Origin: Rhea pennata
Taxonomy: Eukaryota; Chordata; Aves; Rheiformes; Rheidae
Assembly (NCBI RefSeq): GCF_028389875.1
Contig: NC_084687.1
Location: 4,190,157 to 4,254,156 of the forward strand
Length of the DNA: 64,000 nt
Direction: 5' to 3'
Shown: one piece after another, positions 20,401 through 33,725 of the stretch
Numbering within the stretch: position 1 is the stretch's first letter
How the letters are laid out: each line of letters opens with the position of its first letter
Notes under the pieces: generated by a model
Told to the model about the DNA's origin: nothing
Databases searched by the model: none
What the model saw: only the letters and a program-made list of their open reading frames with translations
Translations under genes and position numbers: made by a program

Positions 20401-23400
20401 CTTTGTACTTGGATTTAAAAATACAGCCAGTCCCCGGGTGGCTCGGCGCCAGGCAAGCTGCAGGTATATTTCCACAATTGAGCCAATAACCTTCCCCGAG
20501 GGAAATTTAGGCTTTTTATGATTAAAAGGGGAAAAAATAATAGTGGGGAATTAAATATAGTACAGAACGAGAGAACAATTAGCAGTTGCCGTTAGCGACG
20601 CCGGGCCGAGTTTGTCCCAAACGCCGCAGTCGCCTGGAGAGCGGCAAGGCCGGGGGAAGCAGCCAGAGCCGCTCTGCAGCGGGGCGGAAACGGCCCGGAC
20701 CCGGCTCGACCCCGGAGCCACGCGAGCGGCCTGCCGGGAGCGAGCGCCGTCCCCCATCCCTCCGGGTGCGTTGTCCAAGAGGTTTCTGCGTTGCACAACG
20801 CGCTCTGGCTCGGCCGGCTGCCGACCCGCATCTCGTTCGTCGCCCGCTTGCGGCGAGCATGCCAACTTCTCCATGGCTGCACAACCGTTTCGCACCAAAT
20901 CAGATCGTTTGCTGCCCATCATTCACTACATTCATGCCCGCATGAGAGCATCACCAACTGCTTTGCTGGCTCAGCCCCAAGTGCGGGCACAGATTTGTAC
21001 CCCGGACAAAGCCTCTCTTTACTCCCCTGAGCTCTCCTAACTCCCGTACATCAGGACAGGGACACGGACCAGATGACCTCCCATCAAGGAGAGGCTTTTC
21101 AAGAGCGGCCAGCAGCCCCAGAGCTACCTTAAGCACTTTGAAACCAGATTACCTCCGATGACTACAAACTTGGCTGAACTTCTACCCCTTCACACTCACA
21201 CCAGCACGTCTCATCCCTCCGGAGAAATCCAGAGAAACGTGCCACCAACCGTGCTCCAGCACGGAGGAGCGAGCGAGACAGCCTCTTCTTTCAGCAGCTC
21301 TTTGGAAGATTGATTGCCATGCCAAGGAGCATTTCCTCTGCCTCCAAGTGGACCGGGTGGGTCCTACTGCCTGGCCCGCGGTCAGCACACAGCCATGAAT
21401 GAACGGCAGAGCTTATCGGAGAGCAGAGGGGAAACGCGCTCCAGCTTTGGGTGGGCACGGTGCCCACCTCCACGTGCTGCCAGTGGCAGGACGGGCTCCA
21501 GCTACATCCCGCTGTGCCGGGGATAGGGATGCTCCGATGGCCAGCGCGGGGAGAGGGGGAGCACCGGGTCCAACTCCCCTTGGAGTGGCCTGAGGGACAC
21601 AGGGACTCTCAGGTTGGTCACCGAGAGCAGAGGAGACAGAGCAAAGAGGAATCGGCTTCCCAGTACAGACCTCTCCTGCCTCGGCCTCCATTTCTCCCTA
21701 CAAAGCTGCATATAAAATGGATGATCTGAGTTTCTTGCCTCTTCTCCAGCTTTTGGGGACAAGTTAGTGCCAAGCAGCCTAATTGCAGTCTTTGCAGAGA
21801 TAACCACATGCTTTGCTGCCTAACCAGAGGCTGGGTTGGGGCTCAATCCAGCAGCTGCCCCATCCGGGCCGGGCCACTGCCCCCTCCCCCAGCTCTCTCC
21901 GCCAGGCCGATTGCTCGGCAGACGCCTCGCCGCCAGACGGACAAGCCGGTGCTGCTTCCCTCCGGCGACAGGGTGCCGGAAACAGGAGCATCCGAGCTGC
22001 CACGCTGGAAACCGGGAGAGGTTTTGCGCGTGCAACCGCTGCAGGAGCCGGCTCTGCTACCCAGGACCCGCGCTGCATGGGGGCAGCGGGCACCCCACAC
22101 GGCAGGTGCCGAGGGGGGATCCTGAACGCCCACGCCCCCAGACGTGGGCTCCCACGGGCACCACGCGAGGGGCAAGCGTGGGAGCAGGGCTCTGCCCGTG
22201 CCCTGAGCAGCGGCACCATGTGCGGCCTGTGCTAGAGCCGCCAAAGGGCAGGGGCACCTCTGGGCAGTGGGGAGCCTTCAGCAGGGAGCGAGGGACACGG
22301 CGGGGAGCCAGGGCTGGGAGCACAGAGGCACCCCAGGAGCAGCCAGCAGCACCCAAGTCATCATCCCAGGCAGCAGACCTCTGCTGTCTCTCCAGCGGGG
22401 ACCCATCCGCAGGGCAGAGGCGTGGGCACAAGCCCTGGAAGCCCTCAGAGCCCAGCTCTGCTCAGGGGTGGGGAGCAGCTTCCCAAGCTTCCATCCCACC
22501 TGGATGTGCTCCGACACAGCAAGACCCGAACGCACCAGCAGCTTCAGAAAGAGCAGTGTCAGAGCCCCACAGGGCAAACACTTACAGTTCAGGCACCTGC
22601 CACCGCAGTCACTGCTGCCTCCTCCTCCTCCTCCTCGCCCAGGGCCAGGCACTGCAGAAGGGAACCACCAGCCCCAGCCCAGTCTAAAGACTCCCCCAGC
22701 ACCTGCAGTCACAGGGCCATGGGCCTGGGGTGGCTCTCGCCCTGCCACCCAGGCTCTGCTGCACCCAAGAAACAAGCTCTGGACTTCCTCCTGCTTCGAG
22801 TTTGCTCTGCAAAGAGCGTAGGGCAGGACCAGGTGTGCAGTAACGATGCCTCATTTCACACCTTTCTGCCATCGCAGCAATGGATGAGGTGAGCAGAGGG
22901 ATCCTCCCTCCTAACCTGACCTCGTGGTGCCTGGGGGAGGGAGAGAGGCCAGGTGCAGACACCAGCAGGAATGATCCCGCATGGCCTTACAGCAGACAAA
23001 TTCTCCCAGAGAGTCCAAAAGTCACCGGGGAGGAAACAGCCCAGGTGATGAGAGGTGTTATAATAACCAGGCTGCAACGGGGGAGCAACTGCCATCTGGG
23101 AGGTCCTTCTGGCCGGGTTAAACCCACGTTTTCCAGGTGTGAGCCAAAGAGAGCTGATCCCGGCCGGGGCAGTGGGAAGCCCTGCGTCCAGCGGGACTGG
23201 CCGCGAGCGGGGCGCCGGGCTGCACCGTGCCGCAGCAGCAGCAGGTTACGCAGGGAGCCCGAGCCCCGGTGCCTGCGGTCGGGGCGCTCTTCCTCGCGCC
23301 GAGGCACGCGGCCGTGCCGGGGTGCTTCCTTAGGCAGCTTCCACCGCCGGCGAGGAACGCGCTGAGCAAAGACCCCAAATCCCCGTTTGCTGCGGAGGGA

Positions 23401-23659
23401 AGAGTTAGTCACGCTTGTGCTCCCCGCCGCTGCCTCACCGAGCAGCCCCGAGCCCGGGAGGAGGGAGCGAGCGTTCACTGCCTTTCCGTGTAAATCACTC
23501 AGGAGGTTCTGACGACGCTATAAACCAGGACAGGCACAAGCTAAGAGGGAGGAAGAATAGATGTCCACAGTTTATAGCTGTTAAAGAAAGGAAAAAGAAA
23601 CTATAGAGAGTGTTTTAGTGGCAGGACCAGAGCTGGTTTTAAAAAATTATAGGTAACAT

Positions 23660-23720
23660 TATATTGCATTTTATATACCACCGTCAGGCCGAAAAAGCTC
23701 TTTTATGTGCTGCAGCAGAC
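23660..23720. repeat. Possible ancient SINE-like relic (TTTATATA...)
   Basis: The stretch reading TTTATATACCACCGTCAGG followed by AAAAGCTCTTTTA resembles the 3' part of old vertebrate CORE-type SINEs (TTTATATAGCRCC...AAAGCGCTTTA). It is short and diverged. Confidence 0.3.
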
Positions 23721-24225
23721 CCAGCCCCTTCCCGCCCGATTCGGAGCGGCAGCTGGGCCCTGATTGCTGAAGATGTCGGCAGCGCAGCTGCGGCTGGGCT
23801 TGGTAGCTGTGAAAAGCCAGCTGTAGCCAGAGGGCTCATGGCTTGGAAACCAGCTGGGCTGTCCCAAAACCAATGTGCCCAAGAAAAATGCTAGCTTAGG
23901 GCAGCTAATGAAAAGGCTACGGAGGCAGGATGCAATTGCCTTGTCGGGCTTTTAAACCAGGACGCAAAGCGTGCTCACGCGGGTGAACCGGAGTTTTCTT
24001 TATCCTGCGTGCCAGCTGGATGCCTAATGTTTAACAGCAAAGACCCAAGTCTGCAATGACTAATATTTCCTTTGACCGGAATCACAGCTCTCGCTTGCAC
24101 AGTGCCCTATCGGGAGGGAGGAGGGCGACCACCCCGGGCGAGGAGCTCGCAGCCGCCCCGCTGCGCCCCCAGCAGCGGCTCGTCCCCGAGCCCGCGCAGG
24201 GCGCAGCTTCCTGAAACACTGCACT

Positions 24226-24228
<3 letters not shown>

Positions 24229-24273
<45 letters not shown>
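24229..24273. repeat. Homopolymer T45
   Basis: Forty-five uninterrupted T residues lie between GC-rich flanks. It could be the poly-A tail of a retroposed copy read from the minus strand, but I see no parent gene in the sequence beside it. The exact length may be unreliable in the assembly. Confidence 0.9.
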
Positions 24274-24275
<2 letters not shown>

Positions 24276-26039
24276 AGAGCAGCTGGGCCTCTGGTTTTGC
24301 TCCTCGTCCCGCTTGGGAGCATCTCTTGGGCTCTGCGAGCGGCGCAGCAGGGTTTCCCCAGAGCTCCGCCAAGGCGTCCTGCGCGTGAGTGCAAACGGCA
24401 AATAGGTGCGACGACAGGCTACGTCCACAAAGGGGTTCAAAGCATTTCTGAATGTAAACCAGGAACGATATCTGCTTGCAAAAGTAGCAGTTGCTCCTAT
24501 TACGGACAAGCCAGGAGAACCGGTCAGCACATGGCACAAGAATTTCCTACCCACGGGCTGTCCCAGCCGCTTGCCTCCGGAGTTTGAATTATTTCTCTCA
24601 TTCGATGCACAAGATGAAGGATTTTCTCGAAAATAGAGCCTTTGTTTCACAAACGTTTCTGCCGTCTGGTCCGGGGCTCTGAGCGCTCTTTGTTGATTAA
24701 ATTACAGTCTCTTTCACAGCCAGTGTGATACCACCAGCCAAGAGATATGACTTTTGAGGTCTGTCTGAATTACTAAGAAAGAGTTGCTTTCTGTAAAGAT
24801 GCCCTGCAAGGAGGAAATGCAGTATGTTAGAAAACAGGCTTATTTTTGAAAAATACCAGGCTACATCCTTAGTGGTTTTGAATTTGGGGCACAGATTGTC
24901 TAGTTTTTGTGTGATTTTTTTTTTAGAGCACCTGAAATAATGGGATCTTAGGCTGGAGGCGATCTCCTAGAATCTCCTAGCCACCATCATAACACAAATG
25001 GGTCGCAATAAAAAATAGATTAGTGTGAGTCCACAGAAGCCAGCAGAGCTCTATCCATTCTACAGACTGAAGATCCAGATGAATATTTCATTTAAAATGT
25101 TCTATTATGTTGGCTCATATCATTGTAATATCCGAGTGCCTTGCATTTGTAATGCAACTTTACAGCAGCTTTGTGAGACCTGGAAATCTCAGATTGAAAG
25201 TTATTTCAGGCACAAGCCATCTATTTTACTTTGAGCTCCTGCAGCAGCTTGCACAAAGGAGTCTTCATCCAGCACTGGGGCTTCTTGGTGGCACAGTAAG
25301 ATACATAATAAGCTGAGTGACACTACGTGTCTCAGGGTGAGGTTGCCCTGGAAGCACAGGATGGCACAGGAAATTGGATTGAGCCTCTCCGTGCCAGAGC
25401 GGTCTCACTGGCCCATCCGTCTTTGCAACTGGAAGAGCTGCAGGGGTTATAACGCTCCAGGGTTGGATCTTCTCCTCTCAGCACATAGGAAAATAATGAG
25501 GTGTGCAGCGGCTTCTGCATCTCGCGCTGTTTGTGAGCATCGTGGTTGCTCTTGCACCGCACCAGTATTTGCAAGCAGCATTCTTAAAATACATCGAACA
25601 GGATGTGGGAGCATCACGTGAACCTGCAGCTCCTTCTCAAGGAGATGGGCCCAGCTCTGCCCTCAAAGGGTAGAGCAAAATAATTTACTGGGTTTGTTAT
25701 TGCCTCCCTGGACTGAGCAACGACGGCTCAGTGTAGGCACCGCTGCCTCCCTGCACCTCTGCTTCCCACCTGCACAGCGGGGGTAGCTGCCCCGCGCCGC
25801 GGGCTCGAGGAGCACAGCAGCGCTTGCCAGGGCTGCTCGGACACTGCCGAAGCGACTTTGTCACCTTTGCCAGACCTAGTTTACCAGACGACTGCAGTTG
25901 CTTCCCAAAGAGGAGTGCTCAACCCTGAAATGAGCAGCTATAAAATGACTCAGCCAAGGCCAACCCTTCCTCCTAACACTTTCTAGCCTTGTGCTGGTGT
26001 TTGACATATGACCTGGCAGAGGGAGCTTGCTAATAATAT

Positions 26040-26110
26040 CTGCGTTTTATATAGCACTTGTCTTTGGGAGATCTCGGAGCGATTTACACAGAAATCCAGT
26101 CTATTTGGAG
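26040..26110. repeat. Possible ancient SINE-like relic
   Basis: GCGTTTTATATAGCACTTGT followed by a diverged GGAGCGATTTACA matches the general wording of old vertebrate SINE tails better than the copy at 23.66 kb does. The assignment rests on memory of the consensus. Confidence 0.35.
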
Positions 26111-26369
26111 CTCAAGGGCTCTAGGGACATCCCATGGATACAGGCTTTTGGTACCCAGGAAGGCAACGTGGAAAGGGGCTATTGCTATATGCTGCCATGA
26201 TAGTTCTGCTAAACCAATCTGGCAAAGAAGGTAACGAAGGCTCCAGTTATTTTGCCTTTGTTAGGGTTCAGAGTAAACATGCTAGAGGTAAATGAGGAGG
26301 GGGTTCATCTCTTTCGCAGCCACTGTTTCAATTTAGTGGTGAAAGCTCAGACGCTACGGCCCCGTTTTG

Positions 26370-26850
26370 CGATGAGCCCCGGGACTGTCTGTAGAAAGCA
26401 GCCCAGAGGCCGAGAGCTGCTCGAGCCGCAGAGCGCTGAGCTCCGGCGCCGCAGCCAAAGCCGATGCACGGCTCCCCGGTGCCCGGCCCTCCGGGGAAGC
26501 TCGGGAAGGGAACCAGCGCGGCCCCACGCGCCGGGGCCCGCTCAGAAAGAGCCCCGAGCCGTGCCGAGGAACGCCTCGGAGCCCGGCGCGTTCGCCGCCG
26601 GCTTTGTCTCGGGCAGGTCGGCTGGGTGTGTGCTTCCTGGCATACAATTCCCAGATTAGCAGGAGCCGGGCTGCCAGCGGCTCCGCCGGCCCCGCTCGCC
26701 CGGCCGGCCGGGAGCGAGCGAGAACCGCGTGCCTGAGGTCACCGGTTCAAGCACCCGGCGCTGCCGAAAGCTTTGCGGCGGAAGCAGGGGGCGAGACCAC
26801 CGCACCGGACCCGTCACCCTCCCGTCGCCTTTTGCAACAGAACAGAGGCA
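26370..26850. promoter_or_regulatory. Isolated CpG island in the ITPR3-BAK1 interval
   Basis: A 0.5-kb CpG-dense, GC-rich block in otherwise AT-balanced sequence, 9.9 kb upstream of the ITPR3 start. No coding exon is attached. It could be a promoter for a noncoding RNA or an orphan regulatory island. Confidence 0.45.
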
Positions 26851-29800
26851 GAAACCTGTCTCTTCTCATCCCCAAAATAATAACTAAAAAAAGCTTAAAA
26901 ACCTGAGAGAAAAATAAATAACATGGAGAGCGTGAAAAGAAGGAGAGGCAGAGAAAAGAAGGAGGTAAAGTAATTTAACACAGAACTGTTTAATGTGAGA
27001 AAGTGAAGAATCAGGGAGAACCATCTATCCACATTAAATGCCACCAAACTGTGGCCATGCCAGTCAGGCCAGGGGGACTTACAGGTACTTCTCCGTGGAA
27101 CAGGAAGGGGAGAAACAAGAGGGAATCATGGTCTCTTCATCAAATAGTAACACAGGGAAAAACAGAAGAAAAAGCTGGAGCTGAGGGGCTACTCGGTACC
27201 ACAGTGGGGAGCGATGGAGAAGCGGTGCTCCCTCCTCGGGAGGGTGCAGGAGGGCCGCCGACGCGGGGCGGTCTGCTGGGGGCTGCCCTCCATCTCCCCG
27301 AGGAGCAGGACCTGGGGAGGGAGGGAAGGATGCACCTTAGTGAGCGAAGCTGCCGACGTGGAGGCACTGCCTCCAGCAAGACTTGCTGTTGGGATCCCCC
27401 CGCTCTCCACAGCCTGACTGGGCTCCTAACGGTGTCCCCGTGCCCCGAAACAGGCTCCTCTTTTCCTCCACCAGCAGCTGCTGTGGATGTATGGGATTCG
27501 GGCTCCTCCAGCAACTCTTGATGCTGGAGGGCAGGAGACCTGGACTCAGGCTGGCACATTACAACCATTAGCATGAAGCAAGGTTGCTCCGACACCTCCT
27601 CCTGCTTGCTCTGCTCCTCCCTGGAGCTCTCCAGCCCCATTTACTGCCTCACAGAAGCTGGACACCAGCACCTCCCTACCAACTTCCAGGCCTCCGGGAG
27701 CTGCGCCAGGCATATCCCTGCCTTCATCTGCCCGTGAAGACTGCTCTTATGAATCAGCGTCTGTTTGCAGATGCCCCCTCGGAGGCTGAAAGGAGCTACT
27801 GTGCGGGCTCCCGGGATCAGACCCGCGCCCCACGGCTCGTAGCAGCTGGGCTCGGACCGGGAAGGACGGAGAGCCCCAGGCATCCCCATCAAACTCCATG
27901 TGCCTTCCGAAAAGATGGAAATCTGTGCCTGCTCACGCACTGCGGAGCGAGGTGGTGGTGGAAAGAGCTGAGCGAGGAGGAAAAAAAAGCCCGACCAAAC
28001 AAACAATTCACTAAAACTCCTGGCCTGCACGATGCGAGACAAAGAAACCGCCTCCACACGCAGTTTGCCATTGATATTTGGGAGTTTCCCATCCCCCCTA
28101 TTGCAGCTACTGAAGAAAACACAATACATCTTGTCTTTGCACAAGGGAGAAGACAGGAGGTTGCAACGTGACCCCTCGTGCACACGTACCCGCCGGGCAG
28201 CGAGGGCACGCAGCCCCCAGCCCCGCAGAGCGCTGCGCCCCCGCCTCCCAGACACGCTCTTCCTGTGCACTGAGGGGAGGAAGAGGCTTTTTCCTCTCTC
28301 CCAGGCTGTCCCTGGCCTTGGGAGGCACGTGCTGGTGTTCAGCTGCCCTTGTCTCACACTCGCACGGAGCTCAGCCGATGGGAGTGATAAGTAGCGCGCG
28401 GATCGGCTTCTGCAGCGTGAGGCTTGAAAACTGCCCGTGTTTCCGCCTCGTGAGGACTGAGGGTTTCCTTAGCCTGTTGTTCGGTACTGCCCAGAGCCCT
28501 TGCTAGCCTGGAAGCACTGATCTGTGCTGTGCTCTGGCAGTGAACAGTTTGTGCCCAAACTACCGTGCAAAAGGAGAAACTGAGGCAGAGAATGTAGAGC
28601 CAAAGTTCTCAAAGGCAGAGACTTCAAACCCAGCTCCTTAATACCTAACCTGTCTGAAAGGCACCAAATTGCTGCAGAACTCGCCTTCTCTACCACACTG
28701 GACTTACAGGTCTGACACTAGACAATTTTAAACACACAAGCCAAAGTGTCTTGACCGTGGTCCCACAATAATTTGGTGGAGGATGCAGAAAATATAGCCC
28801 CAGTGTCTGCCCCTGCTTAGCCCAGAGCACACTCCAGGTGTGAGCTGGTGTAGGAGCTCCAGGGGACAACCAGCAACCCAGCAGCCATAACATGCCTTGG
28901 TAGCGCTTGGCTCTAGGAGAGACATCCCATGTTAGGGTATCAGTGGTGTTTTTCTCTTCCAGACTGACCTCAGCCCTTTCCAGAGGCTCCTGTAACATTT
29001 GCTCCCAGCTTTACCCAGCTTCTCCCGAAGTGGCCAACGGTTTCTTCTGCTTTGTTTTCAGGAAACCTTGGGTGGAGAAAGAACTATGTCAAAGAGACAG
29101 TCACCTCTATGTATTAAAGCAAATTAGAATAATGCTCTGAATGTGTCCTCAGAGCCAGGAAACCGCTGCAGATATTAACAGCTTGACAGCATCATCACAG
29201 ACCTGCAGGAATTGATAAGCAAGTGGTTTGCTACCACGTGTGACCACTCTCTGTGGCCAAGGATCTGAGAATTTTCTTGGGGTACTCACAGGAGCCCTCT
29301 CCCTCAGGACTCACTCAGATGCCCCAGGATATGATGGGTTAGCTTTTCTTACTTAATTAGGGAAAAAATCAAGGAGACCATGGCTTGCCTCCAAGAAGGA
29401 AGGGATAGGAACTCCATTATTTGAAATATTTAAAGTATCAGCAGGCAAAGTCAATCCATTTCAAACTCAATGGGCAAAGTTGGAGACAACTGTATGAAAA
29501 GAAGGTGGGTCTGTGAGTCTATTCCCTCACCACTTGCTGGGAGTCCATAAAATGACACTTGGATCACACACACAAATTTATCAGCCCTCTGATAGATATT
29601 TGCAGTTGCAGAACCTCCCCTCTCCTCCTATATTTATACAACAAACTATCAGAAAGCGTATTTATAAGTTATTTTGTTCTAGACAGATTACAGCTTGACA
29701 GCTCTTCCACTGGCTGAAAAACACAAGCTGGCTTAGGCTGAGTTCTTCAGACTCGGCAACCAGACTGTTTGATTAATGTCTAACATGCTCCAATGGCTAT

Positions 29801-32800
29801 TATAGGAATGAGGCCTGGATCTGTTGGCTTTTTTAATCGATTTGATAAATCTGGTGAATGTGAGAAGCACTTTGCCTGAAGCCTCATATTCTCTCTTCAT
29901 CCAGAGCCCAGAGATAGCACAGCTGCAATAAACTGAGCGCGGAGACTCCCCTGCTCTGCGGCCTCAGCGCGGCACAGGGCTCTGCAGAGATCTGGGCATC
30001 CGGGCTCCAAGCTTGGCCCCAGAGCCACCGGCACCACCACTGCCTGCATCCTCCCACAGCCTCACCCTGCCCGGCTGGAAAAGGCACCTCACAGCACCCA
30101 GGAACCCCCGCAAGGGACCAGCAGGGAATTCAGAGGGTAAAACCTGATGAACAGCAGTGCTTTTGCTGTTCCTTCGTGCAGTTTCCACACTGGAGAAGCC
30201 CTGGAGAGCCGTCACGCCCAGCTCTCTGCTGGGCTGGGTGCTGCAGAGACCAGCATCCAGCTCGCTCCTGCCTGCCGTGGGACCAGCGGGGCTGCTCTGC
30301 TTCGGAGCAGCAAGGGGAGCAGCTTTCCCTTAGTCACGTCCTCTAGGCAGTTAAGCAATGCTGCGGCGAGCCGGATGGAGATGTGGGCGGCAAGCACACG
30401 CTGCTGCGCTCTGCTGGCACCACCGGCCCCAGGCCCGTGGCCGCACTGTGCGGTCCACTGTGCGGTCGCACTGCAGCGGCTTTGGAGCGGGAAGATCTCG
30501 GCTAGGTTGGTGCAGGAGGAGACTCTGCTCACCCCTCTGTACACACCCTATGCTGTTTCGTCCGCTGGGGGATATTTAGACCAAATACATAGGCTGAGAG
30601 AAAACTTGTTTGGCCCATGCAGATTTGGTGCACTGGTTCGGGGTGCCCCGTCCCCCTGTGCCCGCTGCCCCCTGCTCCCCACAGCCCGGATCCGGGCCCG
30701 GGGCAGCGATCCAGTGTGTCGCGGCTCACACGGGTGTCCCCACCACCCGGCGGGGTTAGCCTGGCTCGGCTCGGGATGGTTTGAAGTCAGAGAGTGCCAT
30801 CTGGCGCTCCGAGAAAACTTCTCCCTCCGGCTGGTCCGTTCAGCTCCCACGCTCTGCACCGAAGGGGCTGCGAGCGCATCTCTGCTCCCATCCTGAGCCG
30901 CAGAGAGCGGAGGAGCTCACCTGTACACCGGGACCACATCAGAGGGTTTTGCAGGCAGCAGGGGGAGAACCAGTGCTGCAGATCCGTTAACAGCCGCATT
31001 CAAAGGAGACTCCTCTTCCCTTTCCAGTTGCATCAGGCTTGCTAGGACCTGAGGCTGCAGTGAAAACACAGATGCATTCGGATTCAGCAAAATGTCTCTC
31101 TGAACAACACTGACTCTGATATAACACTATTTCAAGCAGCTGATCTTGAAAAAAATGCTATTTCTCCCTCCCCAGCAAATTGCCATCTACAGATCTTGGA
31201 GTACTTTGTGCAGCTGGGCAGATGCCTGTCCTCTGGCACAGATGGGAATCTGAGGCAGGCAGGGGAAAGGCTGGCCCAGGTCAGGCAGGCAGCGAGTGAC
31301 AAAATCCAACAGAAATCTGGTCTCCAGGCTCCTATTCCCTAATCATTAAACTAGCTCTTGTCTCCCACGTCTTTCCAGGCAGTATTAGGACCTGTAACAT
31401 GGTTATGCTGGTTGGAAAAAGAAAGCTATTAAAAAACTTTTCAAACAACTGCAGGGAGCTCCCCAGGGCTACTGTTAAAATGCTACCCTGGAGTCCCTCA
31501 TTGCTGCCTGGAACAAAATATTGATCATTTCTCAAAGAGCTGATTTAATGCACTGCACCATCTAGCAGAGAGGGGGCCTAATTTGTCTTGTATCTACATG
31601 GTGCACCATTCCCGCACCCACACCTAGGCTCCGACAGAGCCACTTTATTAAACCACTAACCTCTCCACCACCCCAGCTACTTCCTGCAGCTCTACCAGAT
31701 CCTGCAGCATTTCAATGTTGCTCATAAAGCCCTGACCAAGCAGCTGTAGTCTCTGCTCTGCTGAAAACCTCCCCATTTATGTTGTATAGATTGGAGAGAT
31801 TCCTCCCACTCTGTCCATGGCCTCCTCTTGGCTTGCTCCAGCTGCCTTGAAGATATGTGGAAACTCTGCAACACCCTGTTCTGACCCTAAGGTCTTAGAT
31901 GAAGACCAAGTCAGCAGGGTCATCTTTCTTTTCTGCTTTGGACCATCCAGAAGCAATGGGATTGCTAGAGACAGCAAGGTAACTCTGCAAACACAGATTG
32001 CTCCAATGCTGCTGGGTGACCAGTTACCCATCTTAAACAACCATAGTCACCGCGGGGTCTTCAACAAGACCAGGAGGGGAATCCCAAAGGCCTGGCTCTT
32101 GCCACTACTTCTTTATTACCCTCAGGCACCCCAGCTCAGCCAGCACCCAATGCCACGTGCTGGCCATCCGTACCCCACTGTGTCCTGAAGCCACTTCCTG
32201 CTCAGATGGAAGGGACCACAGTAATATGGAAGAACTGTGAAGATACCCCTGAAAACCCTCAGTCTCTGACGTGGTAGTGCCTTGGCAGTGGCGTGGCTGG
32301 GATCGGTGTTAGCATCCCCCATGCTGATCTGTCCCTGTGCCTTTTCTAAGGCCTGAGGCACTTAGATCTGCCTGCATGTAGATGCTTCCGAGCAGCTTAT
32401 CACAACCTTAGCCCCATGCTCCATGTCCTTTCACCAACCTTATCTGAAGTCCATCGATGTCTATTCATGCTGATGAGCCTGTTCCATAGAGACAGCTCTG
32501 CTGTAGAGGATTCTGCACCCTGATCTGTTGTTTAAAACAAACCCAGAGAAAACCATGACTCCCTAGAGCTGTCACCTCTGTCCCTTCACACCATCCTTGA
32601 CAGAGAAAGTAGCAAAATGTGCCCCAGTTGGAGTGTCTCAAAGAGGACACTGAGCCAGGTCCACATCCTCTGCTACCATACCTCCAGCAGACAGACTTAC
32701 TGCTGGGTAGGCCTGGCACCAAATTCAGGAGGGCAACAGCCTAAACTGTCTCATCGCTCCCATACCCCAGGGCAATTTTTGTTGCTCTCTGCCTTGGCGC

Positions 32801-33725
32801 TGGGGTCCTGTCCCCAATGACCTGACTCCCTGGGCAATCACTCTGGTTGCTCTTCTCCAACACGTGGCTTTGACGACAACATTTACCCAGCAAATAGTGT
32901 GCAGCACAAGCCCCAAGGCTACTGCTCAAAAACAAACACAGAGGCTGGCAGAAGGGCCACCAGTCATTCCTCAGGACCTCCCCCAGTAACTGGCCACCCT
33001 GGCAGCTCTGAAGCCCACAGGAATGAGGAGGGATCTCCTTTCCCCCCAAGCCATCTCACACCTTTCAGGAGTTGCTCTCTTTTCTTTTCAGCATTGAAGT
33101 CTACGGGAAACGTCAGCGGGGAGCTCGCAATGCAGGCAACTTCGTCAGCAGCACCTGGACCTTGGAGGAGCCTAGCCCTGGACCCAAAGCACAGTTAGCC
33201 CTGACTGAATGAAGGCCAGCAGGACCAGCACTGCAATTTCTGACCTTCTTAGCAACACTAACAGAGCTGGATCTGACTGTGTCCCTTGTCAGCAGCCTGG
33301 AGAGGCCAAGGACTGCAAAGGGCCATAACTCAGATTTCTACTGGAGGCCCCAGCCCATACAGAGCAACCTGGGGATCTTCAGGGGTGGTAAAGATGGACA
33401 GTGCTGGGAACGGAGGTTGTCAGCTGTGGACACAGGACATCCCCAAGCACTGTGTGGGTTCTTGAAGCCAAGTGCAGCATTACTGGAAACACTGGGCTCA
33501 TTTAAATGTTTTAAGAAAATAGGGGAAAAAGTGCCAGGGACCGTTTATAAAATTCAGATGAGGAGCCCTCCACAAAACAACTGCTGCTCGGTATCTGACA
33601 ACACTGACAGAGCCAAGGGGGCTTTGCCCCGTCCCTCCAAGGCATCCCTCCCTAGCAAGATGTGGCCCCCTGAAGGGGCACAGAAGCGAGCCAGGTCCCA
33701 GCCCCCCGTCACGGCCCAAACTTAC
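26851..33725. other. Intergenic stretch, or intron of the unknown minus-strand gene
   Basis: No recognisable exon. It holds a minus-strand MIR-like relic (31200-31375) and a 12-bp tandem duplication (30444-30467). GC-richer patches lie at 27.2-28.3 kb and 29.9-30.9 kb. If the exon at 33726-34219 is real, the next exon of that gene should lie here or further left; I could not find it. Confidence 0.5.
31200..31375 (-). repeat. MIR/CORE-SINE-like relic
   Basis: The order of pieces CAGATGGGAATCTGAGGCAG, AGGTCAGGCAGGCAGCGAG, GACAAAATCCAACAGAAA and GGTCTCCAGGCTCC follows the antisense of a MIR element (gaggaaactgaggca, ggtcacacagctag, gccaggattcgaacc, aggtctccctgactcc). It is heavily diverged. Confidence 0.5.

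Larger units (their letters stand above)
17331..24228. other. Intergenic, CpG-rich upstream flank of ITPR3
   Basis: No gene is recognised. The block 18.28-20.4 kb is strongly CpG-rich and could be a second CpG island; 20.6-20.85 kb and 23.13-23.48 kb are smaller ones. AT-rich islands interrupt them at 17.86-18.2 kb and 20.41-20.58 kb. A (GGGA)n stretch lies at 19474-19497 and an A14 run at about 18173-18186. Open frames of 180-260 codons on both strands here lack splice logic and familiar protein wording. Confidence 0.6.

Noticed and set aside
24229-24273. T45 as the tail of a processed pseudogene
   Set aside because: The neighbouring sequence does not read as any gene I recognise, and no target-site duplication was found by eye.
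26736-26752. A GGTTCAAGCACC stretch resembling a tRNA B box
   Set aside because: There is no matching A box at the right distance, no acceptor-stem pairing and no Pol III terminator.
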